Source: JADGRB01 sp036267635 (lineage in GTDB: Bacteria; Myxococcota_A; Polyangia; Fen-1088). From it: 64,000 nucleotides of DNA. The notes under the pieces were generated by a model, which was given only the letters and a program-made list of their open reading frames with translations, made no database searches and was not told where the DNA came from. Numbering within the stretch: position 1 is the first letter of the stretch; the number at the start of each line of letters is the position of its first letter. A program made the translations under genes and the position numbers. The DNA lies in contig DATAVR010000071.1 of the NCBI GenBank assembly GCA_036267635.1, positions 1-64,000 on the forward strand. The letters are read 5' to 3'. Positions 1 to 9,027 of this stretch are shown piece by piece.

Positions 1-1
1 G

Positions 2-1120
2 ATCCTGCCGCGGGTGGTGGCCGCCGAGGATCCGGGACGCTTCTACACGCGCTCGACCCCCAGCGCGAACGAGGACGGGGTGGCGCCCGGCAAGATGGGC
101 TGGGGCGACATGCACTACTGGGGCGTCTGGCATGCCGAGGCGCCCTACGAGGCCTACGCGGCCAACATCTCGCGCTTCATGAGCGAGTACGGGTTCCAGT
201 CGTTCCCCACGCTGGAGAGCGTCGCCCGCTACGCGCCTCCGTCGGAGTGGCGGATCGATTCGCCGGTCATGCTGTCGCATCAACGCCACCCGCGCGGCAA
301 CGCGCTGGTGCGGACCTACATGAATCGCGACTTCCGCGTCCCCAAGGACTTTGGCGCGTTTCTCTATCTGTCGCAGGTGCTGCAGGCGAACGTGATCAAG
401 TTTGGCGCCGAGGCGCACCGCCGGCGGATGCCCTACAACATGGGGAGCCTCTACTGGCAGCTCGACGATTGCTGGCCGGTGGCGTCGTGGTCGAGCATCG
501 ACTACTACGGCCGCTGGAAGGCGCTCCAGTATGCGGCGCGGCGGTTCTTCGCGCCGGTGCTGGTCTCGCCCGTCGACGACAACGGCACCTTGCGCATCTA
601 CACCGTGTCGGATCGGCGGAGCGATCTGCCGGCGCACCTGACCTTGCGCCTCGTCGATCTCGACGGCGGCGCCGACCGCTGGCGGTTCGAGCGCGACGTC
701 ACGGTCAAGGCGCTGGCCAGTGAGCCGCAATTTTCGGCCTGGAAGCGCGACGTCCTCAAGGGGGTCGATCCGAGCCGTGTCGTGCTCTCCGCCGAGCTGA
801 CCGCCGGCGGCGTGATGATCAGCCGCAACCTCCTCAGCTTCGTGAAGACGCGGGATCTGGCGCTGCCGTCACCCGAGCTCTCGGTCGCCGTGACGCCGCA
901 CCGGATCAGCGCCACCCTGCGGATCACCGCCCGCCGGTTCGCGCGCGCCGTCTGGCTGTCGACGCCCGAAGGGGAGGGCTCTTTCTCGGACAACTTCTTC
1001 GATCTGCTGCCGGGCGAGACGGCGACGGTCGAGTGGACGCCGTCCCCGGGGGCGCGGCCGGGCGCCGCCGCGCGGCTGTCATCGGTGGTGCACGCGACGA
1101 CGGTCCGCGATACATATTAA
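2..1120 (+). CDS. beta-mannosidase (GH2), C-terminal part, 5' end outside the window
   Basis: This is the C-terminal part of a family GH2 beta-mannosidase, which removes beta-1,4-linked mannose from the non-reducing end of manno-oligosaccharides. The frame is open from the first bases, so the gene starts upstream of the window. It aligns along its whole length with the complete GH2 gene at 4381-6984, including the MSEYGFQSFP motif whose Glu is the nucleophile of the family and the SLYWQLDDCWPVASW barrel motif. The acid/base Glu would lie just before the window. The stop is only 3 bases from the next start, so the gene leads an operon with the CHAD and cytochrome genes. Family assignment is firm; secretion cannot be judged without the N-terminus. 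Confidence 0.93.
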   Translation: MLPRVVAAEDPGRFYTRSTPSANEDGVAPGKMGWGDMHYWGVWHAEAPYEAYAANISRFMSEYGFQSFPTLESVARYAPPSEWRIDSPVMLSHQRHPRGNALVRTYMNRDFRVPKDFGAFLYLSQVLQANVIKFGAEAHRRRMPYNMGSLYWQLDDCWPVASWSSIDYYGRWKALQYAARRFFAPVLVSPVDDNGTLRIYTVSDRRSDLPAHLTLRLVDLDGGADRWRFERDVTVKALASEPQFSAWKRDVLKGVDPSRVVLSAELTAGGVMISRNLLSFVKTRDLALPSPELSVAVTPHRISATLRITARRFARAVWLSTPEGEGSFSDNFFDLLPGETATVEWTPSPGARPGAAARLSSVVHATTVRDTY

Positions 1121-1123
1121 AGC

Positions 1124-2056
1124 GTGGGCTACCGGATCAAGCAGAAGGAAGAGGTCGGAAAGGCGGTGCGCCGGATCGTCCGCGAGCAGCTCCGCAGCGC
1201 GATCCGCGTGGCGCGCAATCGGAAGCTCGGGCAAGAGCAGCGGGTGCACGAGGTCCGCACCCGGCTCAAGCGCTCGCGCGCGGCGCTGGCCTTGATCCGG
1301 CGGGAGGTCGGGGACAAGGCCGAGCGCGACGATCGCCGGCTGCGCGACGCGGGTCGGCTCCTGGCGAGGCCGCGCGATCTGGCGGTGCAGGCGCACACCT
1401 TCCGTGTGCTGGGGTCGCGGCTGCAATCGGAGCTGCCGCCGCGCCTCCTGGCCCGGCTCTCGGCGGCCGAGCGCCAGATCCGGCGCGCGCTCGAGCCCGA
1501 GGACGTCGAGCGCGATCTCAAACAGGCGGCGCGCGCGCTGCGCCGCCTGCGTCGCGACCTCTCCAAGTGGGGCCTCTGCGGCGGCCGCCACGCGATCGGA
1601 GAGAGCGTCACCCGAACCTACCGCCGCGGTCTCGCCGAGCTGGAGGCGGCGCGTGAGCGGCCGACGCCGGAGCGGTTTCACGACTGGCGAAAGCGGGTCA
1701 AGGCGCTCGCCTACGAGCTGCGGATCATCGCCGCCGCGGTGCCGGAGCTGACCACCACCTTGATGCCCAAGATCGACCGGCTGGGGGAGATCCTCGGTCA
1801 GGTTCACGACCTCGATTGCGTCAAGGCGACCGCCGAGCTGCACCCGCGCTGGTTCGGCCGCGCCGCCGACGGCGAGGCGGTGCTGGCCGCCGTCGACGAG
1901 CGGCGGGCCCAGCTGGAGAACGAGGCGCTGGCGCTGGCCGGAAGCGTGTTCGCCGGCCGCGCGCGCGACGTGCGCTCGTTGATCAAGAATGGCTGGAAGC
2001 TCTGGCGCAAAGGCCCGTTCGCGGAGACGCCGGTCGAAGAAACGCGCGCGGGGTAG
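1124..2056 (+). CDS. CHAD domain protein
   Basis: A 310-residue, Arg- and Lys-rich alpha-helical protein with a CHAD (conserved histidine alpha-helical) domain. The typical helices are visible: 'VHEVRTRLKRSRAAL' near residue 38 and 'FHDWRKRVKALAYELR' near residue 185, followed by 'LGEILGQVHDLD'. CHAD domains are known to bind inorganic polyphosphate through these basic helices and histidines. No CYTH triphosphatase domain is attached. The GTG start is 3 bases after the preceding stop, which points to cotranscription with the beta-mannosidase. Why a CHAD protein sits between a glycosidase and a cytochrome is not clear from the sequence. Confidence 0.88.
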   Translation: MGYRIKQKEEVGKAVRRIVREQLRSAIRVARNRKLGQEQRVHEVRTRLKRSRAALALIRREVGDKAERDDRRLRDAGRLLARPRDLAVQAHTFRVLGSRLQSELPPRLLARLSAAERQIRRALEPEDVERDLKQAARALRRLRRDLSKWGLCGGRHAIGESVTRTYRRGLAELEAARERPTPERFHDWRKRVKALAYELRIIAAAVPELTTTLMPKIDRLGEILGQVHDLDCVKATAELHPRWFGRAADGEAVLAAVDERRAQLENEALALAGSVFAGRARDVRSLIKNGWKLWRKGPFAETPVEETRAG

Positions 2057-2062
2057 GCGCTC

Positions 2063-4081
2063 GTGCGGTGGTCGGCGGTCGTCGTCGCGTCGCTGATCGC
2101 AGCCACGGTGTCGTTGCGCGCCCCGCGCGCGCAACGTGCGAAGGAGGAGGCGACCGAGCTGGCGTTCCAGCCGAACGACTATCACGACGGTCACGCCCGC
2201 CCGCGCGCGCTGGCCTTCAATCACGGCGACGGGCTGCTCTACGTCGCGCTCTCGACGGCCGACCAGGTCGCGGTGGTGGATCCCTCGTCTTCGCCGCCGC
2301 GGCTGGTGACCAAGATTGACACCTGCCGGTTCCCGGACGCGATCGCGGCGCTGCCGAAAGGGGGCGCGCTGGTCGGCTGCCGGTTCCAGCCGGGGTTGCG
2401 CCGGATCTCGCGCGACGCGGCCGGCGGCTTTCGGGTCGCGACGCTCGCTCCCGATCTGCTCGCCGGCGGGCGCGGATTGGCCGTGTCGCCCGACGGAAGG
2501 ATCGCCTACGTCGCTTCGCCGCCGCTCGGAGGGGTGGCGGTCGTTTCGCTCGCCGACGGACGCACGATCCAGACATTGCCGACCGGGATCTCGCCGCGCG
2601 CTCTGCGCTTCGTGCCGGGTGGAACCTGGCCGGGTCGGGCCGACGCGCTGCTGGTGGTGAGCAACTTCATCGACCACGCCGTCACCCTCCATCCGCTCGG
2701 CCCCGACGGGAAGATGAGCGCGGCGATTCAGACCATCGCGACCGAGGCGCCGGTGCTCGATCTGCAAGCGCATGGCGGTCGGGCGCCCGGGTTGTGGCTA
2801 TTCACGCACGAGGACCGACAGGTCTCCCGAGCGCGCGGTCCGGTCGAGGGGCTCGACAGCGGCTGGATTCGCCTGGCCGCGCGCGCGAGCGGCCCGCTGC
2901 AGCCGCCGCTCGACGATCCGGGGCCCGGTCGACGCACGTTCCACAATTTGGGCGAGCTACCGGCGCCGGTGATCGAGCTCGACGCGGCGGCCCTGAACAC
3001 CCGCGGCGACCTGGCGATCGCGGGGGCCGGCAGCGACAACCTGCTCCTGGGGAATGTTTTCGAGGCGCGCGTGCCAGCGGCATTCGTCGTGCCGGTCGGC
3101 GCAAACCCCTCGGCGGTGGAGGCGCTGCCGAACGATCGCTTCGTGACCGCCGATCGGTTGAGCGACACGCTGACGTTCGTGGCGCTGGGCCGGGACGCGG
3201 CGCGCGTCGAGTCGACGCTGGTCGTCGGGGCACCGGCCCGCCCGTCTCCGGCGGAGCAGGGCGAGCTCCTGTTCTACAGTCGGGCGCTCGTGCCTCACAA
3301 CGTGGCGACCGGGCCGCTGTCGCTCTACACCTGCGCCGCCTGTCACGATGACGGACACACGGACGGACGCCTGCATCCGGCCAAGCAGAACAAGTTTTTC
3401 TCGACCACCCTGACCTGCCGAGGGCTGGGGACGACGGCGCCGTTCTTGCGGCTGGGCAATCAAGCGACGATCGACGTCTTCGCCGACAACATCGTCGCCA
3501 CCCACGCGCAGGGGGCGGAGCGCGATCCGCTGCACTTCGCCGACTACCCGGTCACGTTGCGCCTGCGCGGTGCGGGGGCCTCCACCGACGTCACGTTGTC
3601 GCCGTTGCAGGTGCGGGCCGCGCTGGCGCGCTACATGGAGCGGATTCCGCCCGAGCGTTCGCCGTTCGTGGAAGCGCAGGCCCATTCGCTCGCTCCCGAG
3701 GCGCGGCGCGGGCTGGCGCTGTTCCGCGATCGATGCGCCGGCTGCCACCAGCTGACTGGAAACAGCGCGCTCGGCAACCACGTTCCCGGCACGGCGCTCG
3801 AGGCGCGGCTCTTGGCCGGCCAGGTCGCGCTCACCTCGCGCGGGCGGTACGCGGTCGGGACGCCGGTGCTCGGCGAGGGGGGGAACAACCCGCCGTCGCT
3901 GCGCGGCGTCTGGGACGCAGCGCCCTACTTCAGCGACGGGAGCGCGCGGACGCTCGAAGAGGCGCTCCGCCGTACCAATCCCGGCGCCGACGCGGTCCAC
4001 GCGCCGGCGAACGCCGCCAAGCCGCCAGCCTTTTCGGCCAGCGAGCAGGCGGCGCTGCTGGCGTTTCTGCGCGCGCTCTGA
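2063..4081 (+). CDS. secreted beta-propeller / di-haem cytochrome c peroxidase-like protein
   Basis: A 672-residue exported protein. An N-terminal signal segment (residues 1-25) is followed by a YVTN/lactonase-like propeller region (about 40-390; repeats such as 'ALAFNHGDGLLYVALS' and 'GLAVSPDGRIAYVAS') and then a MauG/CcpA-type di-haem region. Two haem-c sites are visible, CAACH at residue 424 and CAGCH at 558. The C-terminal 'PSLRGVWDAAPYFSDGSA' stretch is typical of the di-haem peroxidase family. It probably acts as a periplasmic electron-transfer or peroxidase-like oxidoreductase; the substrate is unknown. The GTG start lies 6 bases after the CHAD stop. It ends convergently with the gene at 4100-4297, with a short GGCGGC/GCCGCC inverted repeat between them. 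Confidence 0.82.
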   Translation: MRWSAVVVASLIAATVSLRAPRAQRAKEEATELAFQPNDYHDGHARPRALAFNHGDGLLYVALSTADQVAVVDPSSSPPRLVTKIDTCRFPDAIAALPKGGALVGCRFQPGLRRISRDAAGGFRVATLAPDLLAGGRGLAVSPDGRIAYVASPPLGGVAVVSLADGRTIQTLPTGISPRALRFVPGGTWPGRADALLVVSNFIDHAVTLHPLGPDGKMSAAIQTIATEAPVLDLQAHGGRAPGLWLFTHEDRQVSRARGPVEGLDSGWIRLAARASGPLQPPLDDPGPGRRTFHNLGELPAPVIELDAAALNTRGDLAIAGAGSDNLLLGNVFEARVPAAFVVPVGANPSAVEALPNDRFVTADRLSDTLTFVALGRDAARVESTLVVGAPARPSPAEQGELLFYSRALVPHNVATGPLSLYTCAACHDDGHTDGRLHPAKQNKFFSTTLTCRGLGTTAPFLRLGNQATIDVFADNIVATHAQGAERDPLHFADYPVTLRLRGAGASTDVTLSPLQVRAALARYMERIPPERSPFVEAQAHSLAPEARRGLALFRDRCAGCHQLTGNSALGNHVPGTALEARLLAGQVALTSRGRYAVGTPVLGEGGNNPPSLRGVWDAAPYFSDGSARTLEEALRRTNPGADAVHAPANAAKPPAFSASEQAALLAFLRAL

Positions 4082-4099
4082 GCGCGCGGCGGTTGCTGT

Positions 4100-4297
4100 T
4101 TACCAGCCGCCGCCGGCGGGGGCGGCGCCCTTGTCGCCTTTGTCCGCCTTCTTGTCTGTCTTCTTGTCCATCTTCTTGTCTTTTTTGCTCGACTTGTCGC
4201 TCTTGCTGCTGTCGCCGGCCGGCGCCTTGTCGTCGGCCTTGACCGGGAAAGAAACCAGGAACGAACCGGCCAGGAATGCCGCGAGGATCAACTTCAT
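4100..4297 (-). CDS. small secreted Lys/Asp-rich protein
   Basis: A 65-residue protein with a clear signal peptide (MKLILAAFLAGSFLVSFPVKA, cleavage probably after KA at about 21). The mature part consists almost only of Lys, Asp, Ser and Gly in short 'DKK' units (DKKMDKKTDKKADKGDKG), ending in GGGW. A strong ribosome site, AAGGAGA, lies 5-6 bases before the ATG. The mature chain is low-complexity and highly charged; it could be a spacer, a cation-binding or a wall-associated peptide, but no function can be assigned. It lies 83 bases downstream of the GH2 gene on the same strand and may be read from the same transcript. Confidence 0.65.
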   Translation of the reverse strand: MKLILAAFLAGSFLVSFPVKADDKAPAGDSSKSDKSSKKDKKMDKKTDKKADKGDKGAAPAGGGW

Positions 4298-4380
4298 GGA
4301 AGTCTCCTTGTTGGGTGTTGATTGACGAGCAGGTCGTTGTAGACCATTTCGCCGCCGCGCGCGAGCCGCCGAACGCGGAA

Positions 4381-6984
4381 TCAGTAGGTGTCGACGATCG
4401 TCGTCGCGTGCAGGGCCGCCTTCAGGGCGGCGAGCGTCGTCGTTGCGTGCGGGCGGAAGGTCACCGCCGTCGTCTCGTTCGGCAACAGATCGAAGTAGTT
4501 GTCGTCGAAGAACCCGGCGATCGCACCGGCGTCGAGACGGACGGCGCGCGCCAGGGCGCTGGCGTGCACGGTGACCGAGAAGGTCCCGTCAGCGTTTGGA
4601 TGGACGTCGAGGCCGACCTGCGGCTTCGGCAGCTCGAGGGCCTTCGTCTTGTCGAACCAGAAGAGGTTGCGCGCCAGCGGGCGGCTGCCTTCGGTCAGCT
4701 CGGCGACCAGGACGACGCGGCGCGGATCGGTCGAGCCGAGGAGCTCCTTCTTTCGAAACGAGACCAGGAGTTGGCTGGCGTTGGCGGCGAGCGTGAGCTC
4801 CTGGTCGCGGCGGCCGAGCTCGTGCCCCGAAAAGTCGAGCACCCGGATGGTGAGGCGCGCCGGTGTGTCGGTGCGGCGATCGGAGACGCCCCAGATCTCG
4901 ATCGTCCCCTTGTTGTCGACGGGCGAGACCAGCACGGGCGCGAAGAATCGCCGCGCGGCGTAGTGCAGCGCCTTCCAGCGGCCGTAGTAGTCGATCCCCG
5001 ACCAGGAGGCGACGGGCCAGCAGTCGTCGAGCTGCCAGTAGAGGCTGCCCCAGTTGCGCCCCATCGCCCGTCGGTGCGCCTCGGCGGCGTACTTGATGAC
5101 CGTCGCCTGCAGCACCTGCCCGACGTAGAGGAACGACGCGAAGTCCTTGGGCGTGCGGAAGTCGCGCTCCATGTATTTCTTGATGAGCGGATTGCCGCGC
5201 GGGTGGCGTTGGTGTGACAGCATCACCGGGCTTTCGATGTCCCAGTCGGTTTTGGGATCGGTGTAGCGCGCCACCGAGGCGAGCTCGGGGAATGACTGGA
5301 AGCCGTACTCACTCATGAAGCGCGAGATGTTGTCGCTGTAGGCCTCGTAGGGATTCTCGGCGTGCCAGACCCCCCAGTAGTGCATGTCGCCCCAGCCCAT
5401 CTTGTTGGCGGGGATGCGGTCCTCGTTCGCGCTCGGCGAGCTGCGCGTGTAGAAGCGGCCCGGGTCCTCGGCGGCGACCACGGCGGGGAGCAGCTCGTGG
5501 AACATCTGTTTGTAGTCGCGCCAGATGCGATCCTGCGCCGTCTTCGAAAGGTCGAACTTGGCGGGCCAGCCCCAGCCCTTCCAGGCCGCCTCGTTCTCGT
5601 TGTTGCCCGCCCACAGCGCCAGCGAGGGGTGGTTGCGCAGCCGCCTGACATTCTCGATCGCCTCGTGTCGGACGTTTTCGACGAAAGCCGCGTCGCCCGG
5701 GTACATCGAGCAGGCGAACATGAAGTCCTGCCAGACCAGCAGGCCCAGCTCGTCGGCGAGGTCGTAGAAGCGGTCGTCTTCGTAGATGCCGCCGCCCCAG
5801 ACGCGCAGCATGTTCATGTGCGCGTCGGCCGCCGACTGCAAGAGCTGGCGATAGCGCGCGTCGGTCATCCGGGTGACGAAGCTGTCGGCGGGGATCCAGT
5901 TGGCCCCCTTCATGAAGACCGGCGCGCCGTTGACCTTGATGAAGAAGCTCTTGCCGAGCTTGTCGCGCTCGTGCACCACCTCCAGCGTCCGCAGGCCGAT
6001 GCGGGTGGTGCGGGCGCCCAGCACGGCGCCGTAGCCGGCCAGCGTCGTCTCGAGCGCGTAGCGCCGTTGCGCCCCGAGGCCGTTCGGCCACCAGAGCTCC
6101 GGGCGATCGATGCGCGCCCGGAGCGTGATCTCGTTGTTGCCGAGCTCGAGGTTCACCTCGGCCTGGGCGATCGTCGCCTTTCCGTCAGCGGTCACGGTGA
6201 CTCGCGCCTTGCCCGCGCGCGCCGCCACGACGCGCACCTTGAGCGTGAGGTCGGCGGCGTTGGCGTCGAGCTTGTCCTGAAAGACCTGGACGTCGTCGAG
6301 CCGCGCGGCGCTCCAGCTCTCGAGCGCGATCGGACGCCAGATCCCGCTGGTGACGAAGCGCGGTCCCCAGTCCCAGCCATAGTGGTACGGCGCCTTGCGC
6401 GACCACATGCTGACCATCTCTTTGCCCTGGTCGTTGGCGGCCGGGAGCCGGTAGCCGAGGTGGTCGTACGAGGCCTGCACCGCTTCGATCGGCGAACGAA
6501 AACGAACCACCAGCTCGTTGTCGCCGATCTTGAGTTGCGGCTTCACGTCGACGCGCCAGACGCGGAACATGTTGTCCGCCGCCAGGACCGAGACGCCGTT
6601 GACGAACAGCTCGGCGTGGGTGTCGAGCCCGGCCAGCGCCAGCTCGACCCGATCGTGCGCCAGCGTCGCGGCGTCCACCTTGAATGATGCTCGGTAATCC
6701 CACGAGGCGTTCTCGATCCACTGCTGATCCTTCTCGTTGAGACGGAAGAAGGGATCGCCGATCTTGCCGGCGGCGAAGAGATCGGTGTGGACGCAGCCGG
6801 GGACGGTGGCCGGCAGCCAGGGTTCGGCGGGCGCTTTTTCGGCCGTCACGCGCCGGAACGTCCACGGCCCGGAGAGCTCGTGGCGAATCAATTCGCCGGG
6901 CTCTCCCGACGGCGCCGGTTCGGCGACCGCCAGCGCGGCGGCCGCTGCCGCCAGATGGGCGACGGCGACGGGCGGCGTCGGCAT
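4381..6984 (-). CDS. beta-mannosidase (GH2)
   Basis: A complete 867-residue GH2 beta-mannosidase that releases mannose from beta-mannosides. Order of parts: a possible signal peptide (1-25), sugar-binding and immunoglobulin-like GH2 domains (about 30-330), a TIM barrel (about 330-680) and C-terminal sandwich domains. The acid/base Glu is E463 in 'WAGNNENEAAW' and the nucleophile is E559 in 'MSEYGFQSFPE', spaced as in characterised bacterial beta-mannosidases. The ATG shares one base with the stop of the upstream GH3 gene (TGATG), so the pair is probably translationally coupled; a GTG one codon earlier is an alternative start. It is a paralogue of the partial gene at 2-1120, and both could work on the same mannan oligomers. 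Confidence 0.95.
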   Translation of the reverse strand: MPTPPVAVAHLAAAAAALAVAEPAPSGEPGELIRHELSGPWTFRRVTAEKAPAEPWLPATVPGCVHTDLFAAGKIGDPFFRLNEKDQQWIENASWDYRASFKVDAATLAHDRVELALAGLDTHAELFVNGVSVLAADNMFRVWRVDVKPQLKIGDNELVVRFRSPIEAVQASYDHLGYRLPAANDQGKEMVSMWSRKAPYHYGWDWGPRFVTSGIWRPIALESWSAARLDDVQVFQDKLDANAADLTLKVRVVAARAGKARVTVTADGKATIAQAEVNLELGNNEITLRARIDRPELWWPNGLGAQRRYALETTLAGYGAVLGARTTRIGLRTLEVVHERDKLGKSFFIKVNGAPVFMKGANWIPADSFVTRMTDARYRQLLQSAADAHMNMLRVWGGGIYEDDRFYDLADELGLLVWQDFMFACSMYPGDAAFVENVRHEAIENVRRLRNHPSLALWAGNNENEAAWKGWGWPAKFDLSKTAQDRIWRDYKQMFHELLPAVVAAEDPGRFYTRSSPSANEDRIPANKMGWGDMHYWGVWHAENPYEAYSDNISRFMSEYGFQSFPELASVARYTDPKTDWDIESPVMLSHQRHPRGNPLIKKYMERDFRTPKDFASFLYVGQVLQATVIKYAAEAHRRAMGRNWGSLYWQLDDCWPVASWSGIDYYGRWKALHYAARRFFAPVLVSPVDNKGTIEIWGVSDRRTDTPARLTIRVLDFSGHELGRRDQELTLAANASQLLVSFRKKELLGSTDPRRVVLVAELTEGSRPLARNLFWFDKTKALELPKPQVGLDVHPNADGTFSVTVHASALARAVRLDAGAIAGFFDDNYFDLLPNETTAVTFRPHATTTLAALKAALHATTIVDTY

Positions 6985-8852
6985 CACCAGCTCAAACCAA
7001 AGCCGTACTCGAAGAGGGGCGTGTAGTTGGGGTCGCCGACGTTGATCGGGATCTGCGCCATGTCGCGCGGCCAGCTGCAGGGGAGCTTGCCGGTCGGTTT
7101 GACCGCGCCGGCGAGCAGATCGGCGATCCCCGCGCCTTCGGTGCCCGGCAGCCAGGCCGCCACCAACGCGCTGGCGCTGTCGACGACGTCGCCCAAGATG
7201 AGCGGTCGCCCGGAGAGCAGCACGATCACCAGCGGCTTGCCGCTCTTCTTCGCCGCCTCGATGAGCGCGCGGTCCTCGGGCCCCAGCTCCAGCTTGGTGC
7301 GATCGCCGCTCCCTTCGGCGTAGGGATCTTCGCCGACGACGACCACCACCAAGTCAGCCTTTTCGGCGCCGGCGGCGTCCTTCGAGAAGTCGACCCGCCC
7401 CGCGCCCAGCACCTGCTCGAAGCCCTGGCGGATGGTGGTCCCCGGGGTGATCGCGCCGCGATGGCCCCGCCAGCCGACCGACCAGCCGCCGCACTGGACG
7501 CCCATGTCGTCGGCCCGGAAGCCACACAGATGCACCCGCGCGCCGCTCTTGATCGGCAGCACGTTCTTGTCGTTCTTCAGCACGACCAGGCTCTGCTGCA
7601 CCGCCTGGCGTGCGACGGCGCGGTGCTCGGCCGAGCCGATCTGCGCGGTCAGCGCGGGATCGGTGAACGGCCGCTCCCACAGCTTGAAGCGCGCCTTCTG
7701 CTTCAGGATCCGGCGGACGGCGTCGTCGATGCGCGCCAGGGAGATGCGGCCGGCGGCCACCAGCTCTTTCATGTCGGCGACGAACTCGCGGTAGCGGTTC
7801 GGCACCATCACCATGTCGATGCCGGCGTTGATCGCCACCTCGACGTCCTGCTTGTAGTCCTTCGACATCTTGTCGATGGCGGCCCAGTCGGTGACCACGA
7901 AGCCGGTGAACCCCAACTCCCCCTTGAGCACGTCGGTGATCAGCATCTTGTTGCCGTGCATCGGCGCCCCGTTCCAGCTCGAATAGGAGACCATCACGCT
8001 GCCGACGCCGGCCTTGATGCAGGCCACGTAGCCGGGGAGGTGGATCTTGCGCAGCTCCTCGAGGGAGACGCGGGTGTCCCCCTGGTCCTTGCCACCGAAG
8101 GTGCCGCCGTCGCCGAGGAAGTGCTTCGCCGACGCGAGAATTCCACTGCCGTCGTCAGCGTCCTGAAACCCGCGGACGGCGGCGGGGCCAAGCAGCTCGG
8201 CCAGCTCGGGCGACTCGCCGTAGCTCTCGTAGGTGCGCCCCCAGCGCTCGTCGCGCGCGACGGCGATGCAGGGCCCGAACGTCCAGCGCGCGCCGGTGCC
8301 CGCCACCTCGCGGGCCGTCACCCGGGCCGCCCTCTGGACGATGTCGGGGTTGCGGGTGGCGCCCATGCCGATCTGGTGCGGGAAGAGCACCGAGCCCTTG
8401 ACGTCGCCGTCGCCGTGAACGGCGTCGACGCCGTAGAAGATGGGGATGCCAAGCCGGGTCGACAGCGCCTGGCTCTGGAACCGGTCGGTCATCGTGGCCC
8501 AGGTGTCGGGCGTGTTCGGCTTTGGCAGCGAGTCGGCGCCGGACAGCACCGAGCCCATGAAGAGCTCGTGGATTTCGCGGCCGTCCTTGAGCGCGTTCTT
8601 GTCGGCCTGGGTCATCTGGCCGATCTTTTCGTCCAGCGTCATCTGCCCGAGGAGCGCTTCGACGTCAGGGGCCGGCAGGCCGGCCTTGCGCGCCGCCGGG
8701 ACGTCGGCCGCGCTCGGCTGCGGCGTGGCGCCCGGGCGCGGGCCGACGCAGGCGGCGGGCCCGAGCGCGGTCGCCGCCGCCGCGCCGAGGAACGTGCGGC
8801 GGGTGGGCGCAGCGGGTGGCTTCTTCGAACCGTCGAATGGGTCGGCTGACAC
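6984..8852 (-). CDS. beta-glucosidase-type glycoside hydrolase (GH3), Tat-exported
   Basis: A GH3 exo-acting beta-glycosidase, probably a beta-glucosidase or glucan exohydrolase, of about 622 residues. A twin-arginine signal with a hydrophobic stretch (TRRTFLGAAAATALGPAAC) sits at residues 17-35, so I chose the GTG at 8852 just upstream of it; a longer frame exists but adds a non-signal-like tail. The catalytic nucleophile is D322 in 'GFVVTDWAAID'. The 'KHFLGDGGT' and 'YGVDAVHGD' motifs are typical of the barley exohydrolase/CdxA-like branch. It overlaps the GH2 gene by one base and would convert gluco-configured ends left by mannosidase action on glucomannan. Confidence 0.93.
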   Translation of the reverse strand: MSADPFDGSKKPPAAPTRRTFLGAAAATALGPAACVGPRPGATPQPSAADVPAARKAGLPAPDVEALLGQMTLDEKIGQMTQADKNALKDGREIHELFMGSVLSGADSLPKPNTPDTWATMTDRFQSQALSTRLGIPIFYGVDAVHGDGDVKGSVLFPHQIGMGATRNPDIVQRAARVTAREVAGTGARWTFGPCIAVARDERWGRTYESYGESPELAELLGPAAVRGFQDADDGSGILASAKHFLGDGGTFGGKDQGDTRVSLEELRKIHLPGYVACIKAGVGSVMVSYSSWNGAPMHGNKMLITDVLKGELGFTGFVVTDWAAIDKMSKDYKQDVEVAINAGIDMVMVPNRYREFVADMKELVAAGRISLARIDDAVRRILKQKARFKLWERPFTDPALTAQIGSAEHRAVARQAVQQSLVVLKNDKNVLPIKSGARVHLCGFRADDMGVQCGGWSVGWRGHRGAITPGTTIRQGFEQVLGAGRVDFSKDAAGAEKADLVVVVVGEDPYAEGSGDRTKLELGPEDRALIEAAKKSGKPLVIVLLSGRPLILGDVVDSASALVAAWLPGTEGAGIADLLAGAVKPTGKLPCSWPRDMAQIPINVGDPNYTPLFEYGFGLSW

Positions 8853-8944
8853 GGCAGCTGTGTAACACAACTCGGCGCCCGCCGGAATTGGGGGGCGGCG
8901 ACGGCGGCCGGGGTCTGGGTATCGTTCCCATTGCGGAGAAACGT

Positions 8945-8974
8945 TTGACAGCGCCGGGAACATGCGGCTCTAAT
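8945..8974 (+). promoter_or_regulatory. sigma70-like promoter for the lipoprotein gene at 9028
   Basis: TTGACA at 8945-8950 and TCTAAT at 8969-8974 with an 18-base spacer; the predicted start is near 8981, about 47 bases before the ATG at 9028. It lies in the divergent region between the GH3 and lipoprotein genes. Confidence 0.55.
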
Positions 8975-9027
8975 CCGCACCAACGCAAATGCGCGTCGCG
9001 CAACGCTTCATAAGGGAGAGACGGATC

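Noticed and set aside
1079..2773. 564-codon minus-strand frame across the CHAD and cytochrome genes
   Set aside because: Arg-rich shadow of two well-supported plus-strand genes.
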